NCBI GenBank assembly: GCA_905182405.1
Contig: CAJJBQ010000002.1
Location: 1,784,483-1,848,482 of the forward strand
DNA length: 64,000 bases
From: Akkermansiaceae bacterium
GTDB taxonomy: Bacteria > Verrucomicrobiota > Verrucomicrobiia > Verrucomicrobiales > Akkermansiaceae
Reading direction: 5' to 3'
This document shows, piece after piece, positions 8,481 through 17,556 of the stretch. Numbering within the stretch: position 1 is the first letter of the stretch; every line of letters starts with the position of its first letter. Position numbers and translations under genes: made by a program. The notes below the pieces were generated by a model. The model saw nothing but the letters and a program-made list of their open reading frames with translations, was not told where the DNA came from and did not search any database.

Positions 8481-10102
8481 TCTCTTTCTTTGGAGTCGTC
8501 GTCCTGACGACGGTAAATTCTGAGATCGCCTGACTCACGGGGAGCGATCTCGTCGTTATCACGAGGGCCACGGCGATCACCATCATCCCTCTCGTTTTGA
8601 CGCGCCAAGTATTCCGCCTCACGCTTTTTTGAATAAACGATGATCGCCTTACGAGCTTCTACCCGGTCATCAAAGTGCCTCTTCACTCCATTGATTTCCT
8701 GGTAGGTTTCGTGCCCTTTCCCTGCAATCAAAATGATATCGAAGGGACGAGCCATCTCAATGGCACGATTAATCGCCTCTCGACGATCCACCACCAGTTC
8801 GTGAGTCGCTTCGCCGATACCGGGAAGGATATCGTTGAGAATAGAAAAGGGAACTTCGCTTCGGGGATTGTCCGAAGTGACGAAAAGGTAGTCGCTGTAT
8901 TTTGCAGCGGCCTCTCCCATGAGGGGACGTTTTGTGACATCACGATCACCACCACAACCAAAGACCGTGATAAGCCGACCTGGATTCAGCTCGCGGAGAG
9001 TCTCGCAAGCCTTGGCCACCGCATCCGGGGTGTGGGCGTAATCAACAAACACCGCGAAGCGTTCACCACCGACATGCTCCATACGACCCGGAGTCTGTGG
9101 CGTATGGATGAGGTGCTTTACGATATCGCGCACCCGCATTCCAAGAGCCGATACCGCCGCAACTGCAGCAATGGCATTCTGCGCGTTGAAGCGACCCGCG
9201 AAGGGAAAGCGGACCAGATACTGACGTCCCTTTGCTTCGAGCGAAAATTCCTGCCCTTTAAAACTGGGGTGAACATCCCCGATCTTAAAATCAGCGCCCA
9301 GGCTGAAACCAAAGGTGATAATCTTAAGACGACCGGTAAATTCTGCCGCGAGCTTCTCGCCGTATGGATCGTCGATATTGATGACCGCAACTCCATCACT
9401 CCCCTCTTCCGCCATTTGCTCAAAGAGGAGCTTCTTCGCATCGAAGTATTCCTCCATCGTGCCATGGTAGTTGAGGTGATCTTGCGTGAGGTTCATGAAG
9501 ACGCCGACACGGAAGGGAATCCCCTCGGTGCGAGCTTGCTCCAATCCGTGAGAGGACGTCTCCATTGCGACTGCCTTACAGCCATTTTTCACCATCGTGG
9601 AGAGAATTTCCTGCATCTCAAGGGCACCCGGCGTGGTGTGCGTGGCATCTTGATACTGGCTTCCATCGTGAACCTTGACGGTGCCAATCATTCCCGTCTT
9701 CACCATCGACTCATTGAGCAAATAGTGGATAAAATGAGTCACAGTTGTTTTGCCGTTCGTACCGGTCACAGCCACACAGCGCATTTTGGCACTCGGGTTT
9801 CCCGCGAGCTGGGCGGCAAGTCTTCCAAGCGCCTTCCGCGAGCTATCGACCTTGATCCAAAGCCCGGGATAATCGGCAGGAGCAATTCGCTCCGCGATGA
9901 TGGCAGCCGGTTTTATTTCGATCACTTGATCAAGAAAATCGTGCCCATCAACCTCGCTTCCACGCACGGCGACAAAGACAGAATCTTGCTCGACCTGCCC
10001 GCTGTGATCAGTCACCGACGAGACATCGACATCCTCGATCCGAAGGCGGTCGGCCTCGGGGATGACTTGTAAAAGGTCGGAGAGTTTCGTGGGATTATTC
10101 AT
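8477..10102 (-). CDS. murE: UDP-MurNAc-tripeptide synthetase, meso-DAP adding type
   Basis: Adds the third residue of the stem peptide. The ATP loop VTGTNGKTTVTHF lies at about 112-124. The motif DNPRSE at 411-416 is the one associated with meso-diaminopimelate-adding MurE enzymes, so the peptidoglycan is predicted to be DAP type. The enzyme core ends near residue 490. About 50 further residues form a charged Arg/Asp/Glu-rich tail (KKREAEYLARQNERDDGDR and onward) that is absent from ordinary MurE and looks disordered. The start overlaps ftsI by eight bases, and the stop overlaps murF by four. Confidence 0.94.
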   Translation of the reverse strand: MNNPTKLSDLLQVIPEADRLRIEDVDVSSVTDHSGQVEQDSVFVAVRGSEVDGHDFLDQVIEIKPAAIIAERIAPADYPGLWIKVDSSRKALGRLAAQLAGNPSAKMRCVAVTGTNGKTTVTHFIHYLLNESMVKTGMIGTVKVHDGSQYQDATHTTPGALEMQEILSTMVKNGCKAVAMETSSHGLEQARTEGIPFRVGVFMNLTQDHLNYHGTMEEYFDAKKLLFEQMAEEGSDGVAVINIDDPYGEKLAAEFTGRLKIITFGFSLGADFKIGDVHPSFKGQEFSLEAKGRQYLVRFPFAGRFNAQNAIAAVAAVSALGMRVRDIVKHLIHTPQTPGRMEHVGGERFAVFVDYAHTPDAVAKACETLRELNPGRLITVFGCGGDRDVTKRPLMGEAAAKYSDYLFVTSDNPRSEVPFSILNDILPGIGEATHELVVDRREAINRAIEMARPFDIILIAGKGHETYQEINGVKRHFDDRVEARKAIIVYSKKREAEYLARQNERDDGDRRGPRDNDEIAPRESGDLRIYRRQDDDSKERE

Positions 10103-12020
10103 TCGATAAAACGATATCAGAAACTTTCAGCTCGATCGGTTCGCTGGGCTTGATATCAAGAAGGTGGATCACGCGCTCGGCAACACGTTTAAAAACTGGT
10201 GCGGCGACTGAACCACCACCTACAGTTGCCTCGGGGTCGTCAAATTTGGGATCATCGATCATGATGTAAGCCACGAAACGCGGATTCTGAACAGGGACGA
10301 TTCCAGCAAAGGAAACGAGGAAGCTATCCATGTCGTATCCCACACCATCGATATAGCGCCAGGCCGTGCCTGTTTTGCCTCCGGTGCGATGTCCGGGAAC
10401 AAATGCGCGCCAGCCGGTAGGACCGAGAGTGCCATCGCCGACCACCGTCTCCAGAGCCAAGCACATCTCACGCGCCGTATTTCGGCTAACCACCTGGCGG
10501 ACCACTTCCGGGTTGCGTTCCTCAAGGATATCACCGTTTTTGGCGATGATCGACTGAATGAGTCGAGGCTTCATCAGGACCCCCTTATTTGCGAGAGCAG
10601 CGTAAGCCATTGCGATTTGAAGCGGACTCGCACTCACTCCATAGCCGTAAGATGCCGTGGCAAAGTTTTGCGGATTGCTCCGATTGGAAATCCTACCGGA
10701 AGCCTCGCCAGAAAGCGGGAACCCAGTGCGTTTTCCGAATCCGAAGGCATCGAGGGTTTCATAAAAGCCCTGGCTTCCGACCATTTCCGCAAAGAGAAAG
10801 GCACCCGGGTTACTGGACTTCATGAGGACCTGATCAAAGGTGAGGTCTCCGTAGCTGTGGTGATCTCTCACCACGATATGGGGACGTGTAATTTTCCCCC
10901 ATCCACAATTCACCATCGTACTGCGATTTGCGACGCCTCGATCAAGCGCGGCAGACATCGCGATAATTTTCATCACCGAACCGGCCTCGACCTGATCCTG
11001 GGTGGCAAAGTTCCGGCCATTCTCCAGAGACTTCTCACGTGTGTTGAGATCGAAATGGGGACGGGTTGCCATCGCCAGAAGATCTCCCGTCTGAGGCTCC
11101 ACGATAATAATGGTTCCCCGCTCGGCCTGGCAATGATCCATGGCCGCTTGAAGTTCCTCCTCGGCGATTGCCTGCACTCCGGTGTGAAGAGTGAGCTGCA
11201 CGTGCTTTCCTAGCATCGGGGGGGTGAACGAAGCAGACTCAGTCAATTTCACCAAGCCATTGACATCGCGCTTGAGTTCCCGTTCACCAGGACGTCCTTG
11301 CAAATAGGAATCCATCGCTTTCTCGACTCCGGAAATCCCTTTAGAAATCCCTTTAGAACTCTTTTTACCATCTTGGCCCATCATTCCGATCAGATGAGAG
11401 GCAAAGGAATCCATGGGATAAACCCGAGCTTCACTTCGCTCAAAAGAGAATCCCTGAATGTAGCGCGCTTGGAGTTCGGACTCAATGCGGCGGGCTTGAT
11501 CCTCACGGATCTTTTTCATCACCACGATACGCTTCCGACCATTTTGGATTTTCTCAAAAAGAGTTTTTTTTGGCACGCGCAGCTCGCGACTGAGAACTGC
11601 CAAGGCGTAGTTCAAGTGTTCTTCGCGCAGAAGCTCCGGAGCCATCTTTTTAACACGAGACTTCATTTTCCTGAAAGCCTTGCGTTGATCCTCCTCGGAA
11701 AGATCATACCAACCCGCTTGGGCGTTGAGATTACAATGAGCTACCGCACTTGTGAGATTGTCCTCGAAACGCAGGTGATTGGCATCCGCAATGAGAGCAG
11801 CTTCCGGGCGATTCTGTGCGAGAGGTTGGCGGTGACGATCGACGATCCAGCCACGAGAAGCGGGGATCGTTTCCTTCATTTTAAAACGACTCAGTTGCGC
11901 TTTACTAGAAAAGTTGCGGTTCCACGATTGCACCGAAAGAAGGCGCCACGAAAGCGTACTGAGCCCGGCCACAAGGACCAAGCTGACTGCAAAAGCACGA
12001 TTTCTAAATGCGGTATCCAT
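10095..12020 (-). CDS. ftsI: Septal penicillin-binding protein (class B transpeptidase)
   Basis: Division-specific D,D-transpeptidase working with FtsW. The 641-residue protein has a short cytoplasmic tail, one membrane helix at about residues 9-28, a PBP dimer domain, and a transpeptidase domain. Catalytic motifs are complete: GSVMK (Ser348, Lys351), SSN (402-404) and KTGT (549-552). Between dimer and catalytic domains the conserved KGISG element is preceded by a duplicated SKGI, produced by a 12-base tandem repeat near 11333-11357. No PASTA domain is seen. It is followed after 11 bases by a small FtsL-like gene on its upstream side, the standard order. Confidence 0.94.
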   Translation of the reverse strand: MDTAFRNRAFAVSLVLVAGLSTLSWRLLSVQSWNRNFSSKAQLSRFKMKETIPASRGWIVDRHRQPLAQNRPEAALIADANHLRFEDNLTSAVAHCNLNAQAGWYDLSEEDQRKAFRKMKSRVKKMAPELLREEHLNYALAVLSRELRVPKKTLFEKIQNGRKRIVVMKKIREDQARRIESELQARYIQGFSFERSEARVYPMDSFASHLIGMMGQDGKKSSKGISKGISGVEKAMDSYLQGRPGERELKRDVNGLVKLTESASFTPPMLGKHVQLTLHTGVQAIAEEELQAAMDHCQAERGTIIIVEPQTGDLLAMATRPHFDLNTREKSLENGRNFATQDQVEAGSVMKIIAMSAALDRGVANRSTMVNCGWGKITRPHIVVRDHHSYGDLTFDQVLMKSSNPGAFLFAEMVGSQGFYETLDAFGFGKRTGFPLSGEASGRISNRSNPQNFATASYGYGVSASPLQIAMAYAALANKGVLMKPRLIQSIIAKNGDILEERNPEVVRQVVSRNTAREMCLALETVVGDGTLGPTGWRAFVPGHRTGGKTGTAWRYIDGVGYDMDSFLVSFAGIVPVQNPRFVAYIMIDDPKFDDPEATVGGGSVAAPVFKRVAERVIHLLDIKPSEPIELKVSDIVLSNE

Positions 12021-12031
12021 GAGTAACCTTT

Positions 12032-12358
12032 CTAGCGGCGGGCCAGCACCTCCTGGTTGGGACGGTAAACTTCCGGTAATCCGGTCGGGATGGATTGGAG
12101 ATCTGACCCCCTCTTATCGAGCTTCTCACGGAGAGCAAAGACATCCAACTCACGTTCGATATCGGACTGATGCATCGTAATCGCCAAATTGTGCTCCACC
12201 ATGCGCTGCTGAGTCTTGGCAATCTCACGAAGCATCGTGACCTGCTTATTCTTCACCATGACGTAGGAAACGCCTCCTACCGACACGATGACGACGACGA
12301 CCAAAAGAACGATAAGGGTCGGGATGCTGAGATTGGAGTTATATCGACGATGATTCAT
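12032..12358 (-). CDS. FtsL-like small membrane division protein
   Basis: Probable FtsL-type bitopic protein of the divisome. The 108-residue protein has a short polar N terminus, one strong membrane helix at about residues 11-34 (PTLIVLLVVVVIVSVGGVSY) and an extracytoplasmic segment predicted as coiled coil (about 38-85, with REIAKTQQRMVEHN). FtsL has little sequence conservation, so the assignment rests on size, topology and the position between rsmH and ftsI. That position is where ftsL sits in most dcw clusters. Confidence 0.75.
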   Translation of the reverse strand: MNHRRYNSNLSIPTLIVLLVVVVIVSVGGVSYVMVKNKQVTMLREIAKTQQRMVEHNLAITMHQSDIERELDVFALREKLDKRGSDLQSIPTGLPEVYRPNQEVLARR

Positions 12359-12361
12359 GAT

Positions 12362-13315
12362 TCAAATGCGTTCTACTACGCGGAGTCTGGAGCTGCGTGA
12401 GCGTGCGTTACGCTCGACCTCGACGCCGCCGGGAGCGACGCCTTTTCGGGTTAAAAGTTGATAGCGATAATCGGGATTGGGGCGTGGAGTGGGCCATTCC
12501 GGACGGTCGAGTTCTGTTCGGGAGGCGTCACGGAAATGCTGCTTAACCATGCGATCCTCGAGGCTATGAAAAGTAATGATTCCCAAACGGCCACCGGGCT
12601 TGAGTAGATCCGCGGCGCTTTCCAAAAAACGGGCGAGCTCACCAAGCTCATCGTTGACCGCCATGCGAAGGGCTTGAAAAACCTTGGTTGCTGGATGAAT
12701 TCGACCTCTGCGACCGAGAAGATTTTCAATCCCATCGGCTAGCTGAAGTGTCGTCTCAAATGGTTTCAAGACGCGCGCTTCGATAATCCATTGAGTGATG
12801 CGCCAAGCTGATTTCTCTTCGCCAAATTCGCGGAAAATTTTTGCCAATTCATCCTCGCCCCACTGGTTCACAATATCGGCGGCGGTGAGCTCACTCTCGC
12901 CCATGCGCATGTCGAGAGGACCATCAGAGCGGAACGAAAATCCCCGCTCGGCAGCATCGATCTGCCAGGAGGAAACTCCTATATCGAGAAGGATCCCATC
13001 GGCCTTTGGCCAGTCATTTTCAGAAGCCAGCCGTGCCATTTCTCCGAACCGTCCAGCCACCGCTTCAAAGCGATCGCCGAATTCCCTGAGTCGCTCGCTC
13101 GCGTAGGCGCGAGCCTGCGCATCACGATCGATCCCCTTCACGGTGGCATTTCCACGCAAAAGAGCTTCAGTATGACCGCCACCCCCCAAGGTGCCATCGA
13201 TAAAAAAATTTCCTTCTACTGGTGCGAGATGCTCGACTACTTCGTCGAGCAAGACCGGCTCGTGATAAAATGGAGTCTTCTCATTTCCTTCGGCGTGAAT
13301 TGCGAGACCTTCCAT
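12362..13315 (-). CDS. rsmH: 16S rRNA (cytosine1402-N4)-methyltransferase
   Basis: SAM-dependent methyltransferase modifying C1402 of 16S rRNA (formerly MraW). Family features include HEPVLLDEVVEHL near the N terminus, the SAM-binding FIDGTLGGGGHTEALL, DGILLDIGVSSWQID, and the C-terminal ITFHSLEDRMVKQHF. The reading frame stays open far upstream through mraZ, so a start had to be chosen. ATG at 13315 gives 317 residues, the normal size, with GGAG about 11 bases before it. An alternative ATG at 13405 adds 30 residues without family similarity and lies 29 bases after the mraZ stop. Confidence 0.93.
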   Translation of the reverse strand: MEGLAIHAEGNEKTPFYHEPVLLDEVVEHLAPVEGNFFIDGTLGGGGHTEALLRGNATVKGIDRDAQARAYASERLREFGDRFEAVAGRFGEMARLASENDWPKADGILLDIGVSSWQIDAAERGFSFRSDGPLDMRMGESELTAADIVNQWGEDELAKIFREFGEEKSAWRITQWIIEARVLKPFETTLQLADGIENLLGRRGRIHPATKVFQALRMAVNDELGELARFLESAADLLKPGGRLGIITFHSLEDRMVKQHFRDASRTELDRPEWPTPRPNPDYRYQLLTRKGVAPGGVEVERNARSRSSRLRVVERI

Positions 13316-13434
13316 CTCCGGTGCCGCTCCACTAGGCAAGAGCCAGGAATTGAAGCTGCTGGACACCCAAAAGTCGGGCGGCACCGGGGCTGAAAAAAGT
13401 CTCATCTTGTCTGCATTTTCAGAAAGGATATCAG

Positions 13435-13896
13435 TTAAAATAGGTTGAGCATTTGGTTGAGTTTCTCGTTCTCCGCCTTCTCGGCGGAGAGCATCGCTTC
13501 CGCATTCACGGGGCTGAGCATTTCGAAATAATTGCCGCGACCGACCAAGATCACCGCTCCGGGAAGTTTGAGTTGACGTTCCTCCGCCCAGGCCTTCGGA
13601 ATGAGTAGTTTGCCCTGCTCGTTCACCGAGGCCTCGATCGAATTGGCATACATCATCCCGGCCGCGTTGTCCTTCTGACGCGGGGTGAGATTTTCCGATC
13701 CCTCGATTTGCTCGAGTTTTTTGGAAAAAGCCGCCTCGCTGAGAACGCGAAGAGTATGCTGACCGTAGGAGTCGGCACGCAGCAAGAAGACCGACTCGCC
13801 CTGAGCAGGTCTCCACGTAACTGGCACCGAGACGCGGCCCTTCGCATCGAGCTTGTGCTCGATGATGCCGCGCTGTGCCTGAATCTGGATTGCCAT
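13435..13896 (-). CDS. mraZ: Transcriptional regulator / division protein MraZ
   Basis: First gene of the dcw operon; MraZ proteins are AbrB-like DNA-binding proteins that repress their own operon. The 153-residue protein contains the two expected SpoVT-AbrB half-domains: KLDAKGRVSVPVTWR near the N terminus and NEQGKLLIPKAWAEER in the second repeat. Start chosen at ATG 13896 (MAIQIQAQRG) because this gives the family length. An upstream ATG at 13959 would add 21 unlike residues and would place the direct repeats of the control region inside the gene. Confidence 0.93.
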   Translation of the reverse strand: MAIQIQAQRGIIEHKLDAKGRVSVPVTWRPAQGESVFLLRADSYGQHTLRVLSEAAFSKKLEQIEGSENLTPRQKDNAAGMMYANSIEASVNEQGKLLIPKAWAEERQLKLPGAVILVGRGNYFEMLSPVNAEAMLSAEKAENEKLNQMLNLF

Positions 13897-13925
13897 CAAA
13901 TGAATCGCCGAAGTGTCTCGACGGG

Positions 13926-13986
13926 CACCAAAGTACACCAAAACACTCCTGACGGTCAATTTTAAAGCCCAAAGTACACAAAACCC
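13926..13986 (-). promoter_or_regulatory. Direct repeats upstream of mraZ, candidate MraZ operator
   Basis: Two copies of CCAAAGTACAC followed by (C)AAAAC on the plus strand, at 13928-13938 and 13969-13979, are 41 bases apart (about four helical turns). Read along the operon, each is TTTTG(G)TGTACTTTGG. They end about 30 bases upstream of the chosen mraZ start. MraZ is known to bind short direct repeats at this place in other bacteria. The assignment to MraZ here is inference. Confidence 0.5.
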
Positions 13987-14617
13987 TATGACAAAAGTCC
14001 ATAAACACCTTAAGAATTTCTAAATTACTTAATTTTACCGGAATATCAAGAACGATGTTTCTTGACACAATCTCTAACCATCGAGAGATCGAAATAATCT
14101 CACCCGCAGGAAGTCCAATTTACCTAAAAACGCCGATGTCCCCATGGACCACGGAGGGCTCGGATCCCTCCGGTGGTCTCGTCGCCCGCCGATTTTCAAC
14201 TCACCACTGGAGCTCAACGGCTACCAAACACTCGAATCCACGCTCGCCAACGCTTAAACTTTTTGCTCAAAATAGCCAAAATACCCCTCTCCCCAACTGA
14301 TCCCACTTCGCAGGAGATTTTTCCCACTTACCGTTGTTCTCCTGATCGGAAAACACCCTGTCTACAGATTACCTCCGCCATTTTCTTTGAAAATCATGCA
14401 GTCAATGTCTATCTATACTCAATAATCTCAATTTTTGGACTAAGACGGAAATCTGATTCAAAAAAAACAGGGCCCATAGGAAAAGTGCTTTCCAAGAGGA
14501 ATTTCCTACTTATTGGATTCTAAAAAAAAGAGTTTCTCACTGTCGCTTCTCCAATACTAAGAGATATTCACCCTTTTATCTTCCCCATTTCATTTTTCAA
14601 TTGCCCCACCCTTACTG
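13987..14617. other. Long divergent intergenic region with one strong hairpin
   Basis: About 630 bases between the dcw control region and the HtrA gene. Short open frames here have no protein-like composition. The section at 14147-14178 forms a strong stem: GACCACGGAGGG pairs with CCCTCCGGTGGTC around a 7-base loop, with one bulged G. No T-run follows directly, so it is not a plain terminator. The part from about 14380 to 14600 is AT-rich and presumably holds the promoter of the protease gene. No tRNA or recognised RNA is seen. Confidence 0.4.
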
Positions 14618-16132
14618 ATGATTGATACGATTAAACGAGTTTTCGTCCTTGGCCTAGTCTTCGCTTTTGCCTTTGCAGGGGTCTACGCCTTTCGCGCTTG
14701 GCAAGGAGGGCATCCGATCTTCGGTTTTGGTGAAAAGCCAAAGACCCAGCAGTTCTCGCCCGAAAATGCCACCCTCGCCACCGAGGCTCCTCTTGTTCCC
14801 AGCGAGGTCCCAGGCCTCGCGCGCGCGAACGACGAGATGATCACGCTCTTGGAGAAAGTGACCCCTTCAATCGTCAGTATCGACACCAAGATCATTCGCA
14901 AAGAACGGATCCTCGATCCGCTCCGGAATCGTATTTACGAGCGTAGCCGCGCAAATCACGGACTCGGATCTGGGGTCATCATTTCAGAAGAAGGGCACGT
15001 CATCACCAATCACCACGTGATTGATGGGCACCAGGAAATCCGTATCACTTTAAAAGACGGCCGGAACCTCCCTGCCATCCTCATCGATTCAGACCGCCTC
15101 TCTGACATCGCTGTTCTGCGCATCAAGGGCCAACCTGACGAAATCTTTGCTCCGTTGAAATTCGCAGACTCAGACCAGGTCAAAGTCGGCCAACTCGCCA
15201 TCGCTTTGGGAAATCCCTTCGGCCTCGGACCCTCGGTTTCCACCGGTTTGATTTCAGCTCGTGACCGCTCGCTCTCCGACGGTCAACGCGACATGTTTCA
15301 GACCGACGCCGCGATCAATCCCGGGAACTCCGGTGGCCCGCTCGTTAATCACCTTGGCGAAATCATTGGGATCAACGCCTCGATCTATTCGACCAACCGC
15401 GAGAACCCGAGTTTTGAGGGCATCAGTTTCTCAATCCCTTCAAATGATGTGGTCCGTACCATGACCCACATTCTTGAAAAAGGTCGCCCCATCTACGGAT
15501 TTCTTGGGATTCAAGCACGCGATCTTGATCAGAATCTGAAGAATATTTTCGCCTACTCTGGTAAGGGAGCACTGATCTGGGATGTCACCCAGGGATCTCC
15601 CGCAGATCTCGCCGGCATTAAACGCTACGACATCATTAATGAGTTCAAGGGCGAAGGAATAGAAGCGGCCACTTCTCTCATCAGTAGCGTTCAACGTTCC
15701 GACGTTGGCGAGGAAGTCTTCCTCAGCGTATGGCGTGGAGATACTTTTAAGATTCTCAAGGCCACCATCGCGGAGGCAGATCCCTTCGCTCTTCCTCAAA
15801 ATATCACCGGAGGCGGGCGCCTCGCTTCCGATGACGCGATCGTGCAGTCCGTCGGACTCGAAGTCAGAGATCTCCCCATCATCTACCGTCAGCGCGGCTA
15901 CGGAGGAGTGCAAGTCACACGCGTAGTTCCAAAAAGCTTCGGCGCAAATGCCAGTATTAAAGCGGGAGACATCCTCCTTGAAATCAATGGGGAACGCGTC
16001 AGAAATCAAGAGGACTTTTACCTAAAACTCGTGGCCGCGGCCGCCGTCCAAGAAACTCGCTTGCGCGTGATCCGTGGCAATCATAGTTCCATCGTTACTC
16101 TACAACAGGTCCCAAGAACCCCCTCAGACTAG
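14618..16132 (+). CDS. HtrA/Deg-family periplasmic serine protease with two PDZ domains
   Basis: Envelope quality-control protease. The 504-residue protein has an N-terminal membrane or signal segment (about residues 8-27). It has a trypsin-like domain with the triad His133 (in ITNHHVIDG), Asp163 (in LSDIAVLRIK) and Ser238 (in INPGNSGGPLVN). Two PDZ domains follow, the first starting at about GFLGIQARDL and the second around GGVQVTRVVPKSFG. Typical DegP/DegQ order and length. The N-terminal helix has no obvious cleavage site, so it may stay anchored in the inner membrane. It is followed after 32 bases by the OmpA-like gene, possibly co-transcribed. Confidence 0.93.
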   Translation: MIDTIKRVFVLGLVFAFAFAGVYAFRAWQGGHPIFGFGEKPKTQQFSPENATLATEAPLVPSEVPGLARANDEMITLLEKVTPSIVSIDTKIIRKERILDPLRNRIYERSRANHGLGSGVIISEEGHVITNHHVIDGHQEIRITLKDGRNLPAILIDSDRLSDIAVLRIKGQPDEIFAPLKFADSDQVKVGQLAIALGNPFGLGPSVSTGLISARDRSLSDGQRDMFQTDAAINPGNSGGPLVNHLGEIIGINASIYSTNRENPSFEGISFSIPSNDVVRTMTHILEKGRPIYGFLGIQARDLDQNLKNIFAYSGKGALIWDVTQGSPADLAGIKRYDIINEFKGEGIEAATSLISSVQRSDVGEEVFLSVWRGDTFKILKATIAEADPFALPQNITGGGRLASDDAIVQSVGLEVRDLPIIYRQRGYGGVQVTRVVPKSFGANASIKAGDILLEINGERVRNQEDFYLKLVAAAAVQETRLRVIRGNHSSIVTLQQVPRTPSD

Positions 16133-16164
16133 ACTTTTAAAATCCCCCCTATCATTCCACTGCC

Positions 16165-17553
16165 ATGAGTTCCTATTACCCCGACGAACCTCGATCGAAC
16201 TTCGCTCTTTACGTTTTGCTCACCTTCATCGCAGGCGGATTGGTAGTAACAGGCCTGATGGCCACTCAATGCAGCCCCACCGACCCGGAAGTCGTCAAGA
16301 TCGACACCGAAAAAGAAGTAGCGGCAGATGCCCCCCCGAATACTGAGGTCAAAGAAACTCCCGAACCCTTCGAAGCGATGCCGGAGCCGGAACCCACCCC
16401 TGAAGTTCCGACTCCCCTCACCCCAGCTGACGTCTTAACCGGCCTCGATCTTGGAGCAGCCGAACTCGACCCCATTTCCCTCCTGCAAAAAATCGGAAAC
16501 TCCCTACAAGCAGGTGAAATCCAAAAAGCCGCCTCTCTCATTGGAAAAAACGCGCTGACCGAAAGCCACCTCTCTGGACTTCAGGCCCTTTCCGACTCCA
16601 ACAAACTCCGCATTCACCCGGCTCGTCCCATCAGCGAAATTGGCGAGCTTGAAGCCAACCGCCGTGCCCGTTGGGCCATCAATCTCGATGACGATTTCGG
16701 CTCTCGTATTTACTTCGACCTCAACCGCCAGGACACCGGAAAATGGACCATCGAAAAAGTCACCCTCCCTCCTATTGTTGGTGAAGGAAAAGTGCCCCCG
16801 CGTGCGATCTTCGTCGACGCATTGGGAATCACGGATTCCTTCCTCAACGCCGCCCTCCGTCAGGAATTCGACGATGCCAAATCCTTCGTCGATTCCGAAA
16901 AAGTATCGGACGCCAAAATAGCAGGCCTCTGCATTATTTTCGAGGAAGCGAAATACAAACTCCGCGATCAGAAGCCGCTTCGCGCCATGTTCAATCGCGA
17001 AACCACCGCCGGTTTCAAAGCGAATGTTGCAGATGACAAAGGCGAGCGGGCCGCCGAGTTCGGAATCACGGTGCAGCGCGCCGATATCACCCAACCTTGG
17101 CGCGTGACCGAGGTGAACCTTGACCAGCTCCTCGCCGACTATGCCACCCGCGTTGCTGGAGGCGATGTCCACTTCACTCCCCTCGTGAAGAACCCCGCCG
17201 GAGGCGACACCCTCATTCTCTACTTTGGATTCGATGAAAACGGGCTTACCCCGCGCACCGAGCGCCAGCTCGATATCGTCGCCTCCCTCCTCCTCACCGA
17301 CTCCAATAAAAAGCTCACTCTCTCAGGCCATACCGACGCCCTCGGCTCGAATGAATACAACAATAAGCTCTCAGTAAACCGGGCCGATGTGGTGCGCAAA
17401 TATCTCCTAACGTTAGGCGTTCCTGAAAGCCAAATGATTGCCCAGGCCGAAGGAGAGACGAAACCACGTCGTCCGAACGTTAAGACTGATGGAGAGGATG
17501 ATCCGAGCGGTCGCCGTGCGAATCGCCGGACCGAGATCTACCTCGATTTCTAA
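16165..17553 (+). CDS. OmpA C-terminal domain protein
   Basis: Envelope protein that probably binds peptidoglycan. The 462-residue protein has one membrane helix at about residues 16-35, a Pro/Glu/Thr-rich linker to about residue 90, a middle region of unknown fold, and a C-terminal OmpA-like domain. That domain contains LYFGFDENGLTPRTE, LSGHTDALGSNEYNNKLS, NRADVVRKYLLTLGV and a final RRANRRTEIYLDF. The Asp and Arg of HTDALG and NRR fit the diaminopimelate-binding pair. The stop lies four bases before the stop of the convergent kinase-fold gene. Confidence 0.88.
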   Translation: MSSYYPDEPRSNFALYVLLTFIAGGLVVTGLMATQCSPTDPEVVKIDTEKEVAADAPPNTEVKETPEPFEAMPEPEPTPEVPTPLTPADVLTGLDLGAAELDPISLLQKIGNSLQAGEIQKAASLIGKNALTESHLSGLQALSDSNKLRIHPARPISEIGELEANRRARWAINLDDDFGSRIYFDLNRQDTGKWTIEKVTLPPIVGEGKVPPRAIFVDALGITDSFLNAALRQEFDDAKSFVDSEKVSDAKIAGLCIIFEEAKYKLRDQKPLRAMFNRETTAGFKANVADDKGERAAEFGITVQRADITQPWRVTEVNLDQLLADYATRVAGGDVHFTPLVKNPAGGDTLILYFGFDENGLTPRTERQLDIVASLLLTDSNKKLTLSGHTDALGSNEYNNKLSVNRADVVRKYLLTLGVPESQMIAQAEGETKPRRPNVKTDGEDDPSGRRANRRTEIYLDF

Positions 17554-17556
17554 AAC

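Noticed and set aside
8675..10072. 465-codon plus-strand frame opposite murE
   Set aside because: It is the antisense shadow of murE, with His/Arg/Thr-rich composition and no motifs.
12362..14068. Single long minus-strand frame of 568 codons covering rsmH and mraZ
   Set aside because: The upstream two fifths overlap mraZ in another frame and have no rsmH similarity; it is an accidental open extension.
13987..14617. tRNA, tmRNA or CRISPR in the long gap
   Set aside because: No cloverleaf-like arms, T-loop consensus or regularly spaced repeats were seen here or elsewhere in the window.
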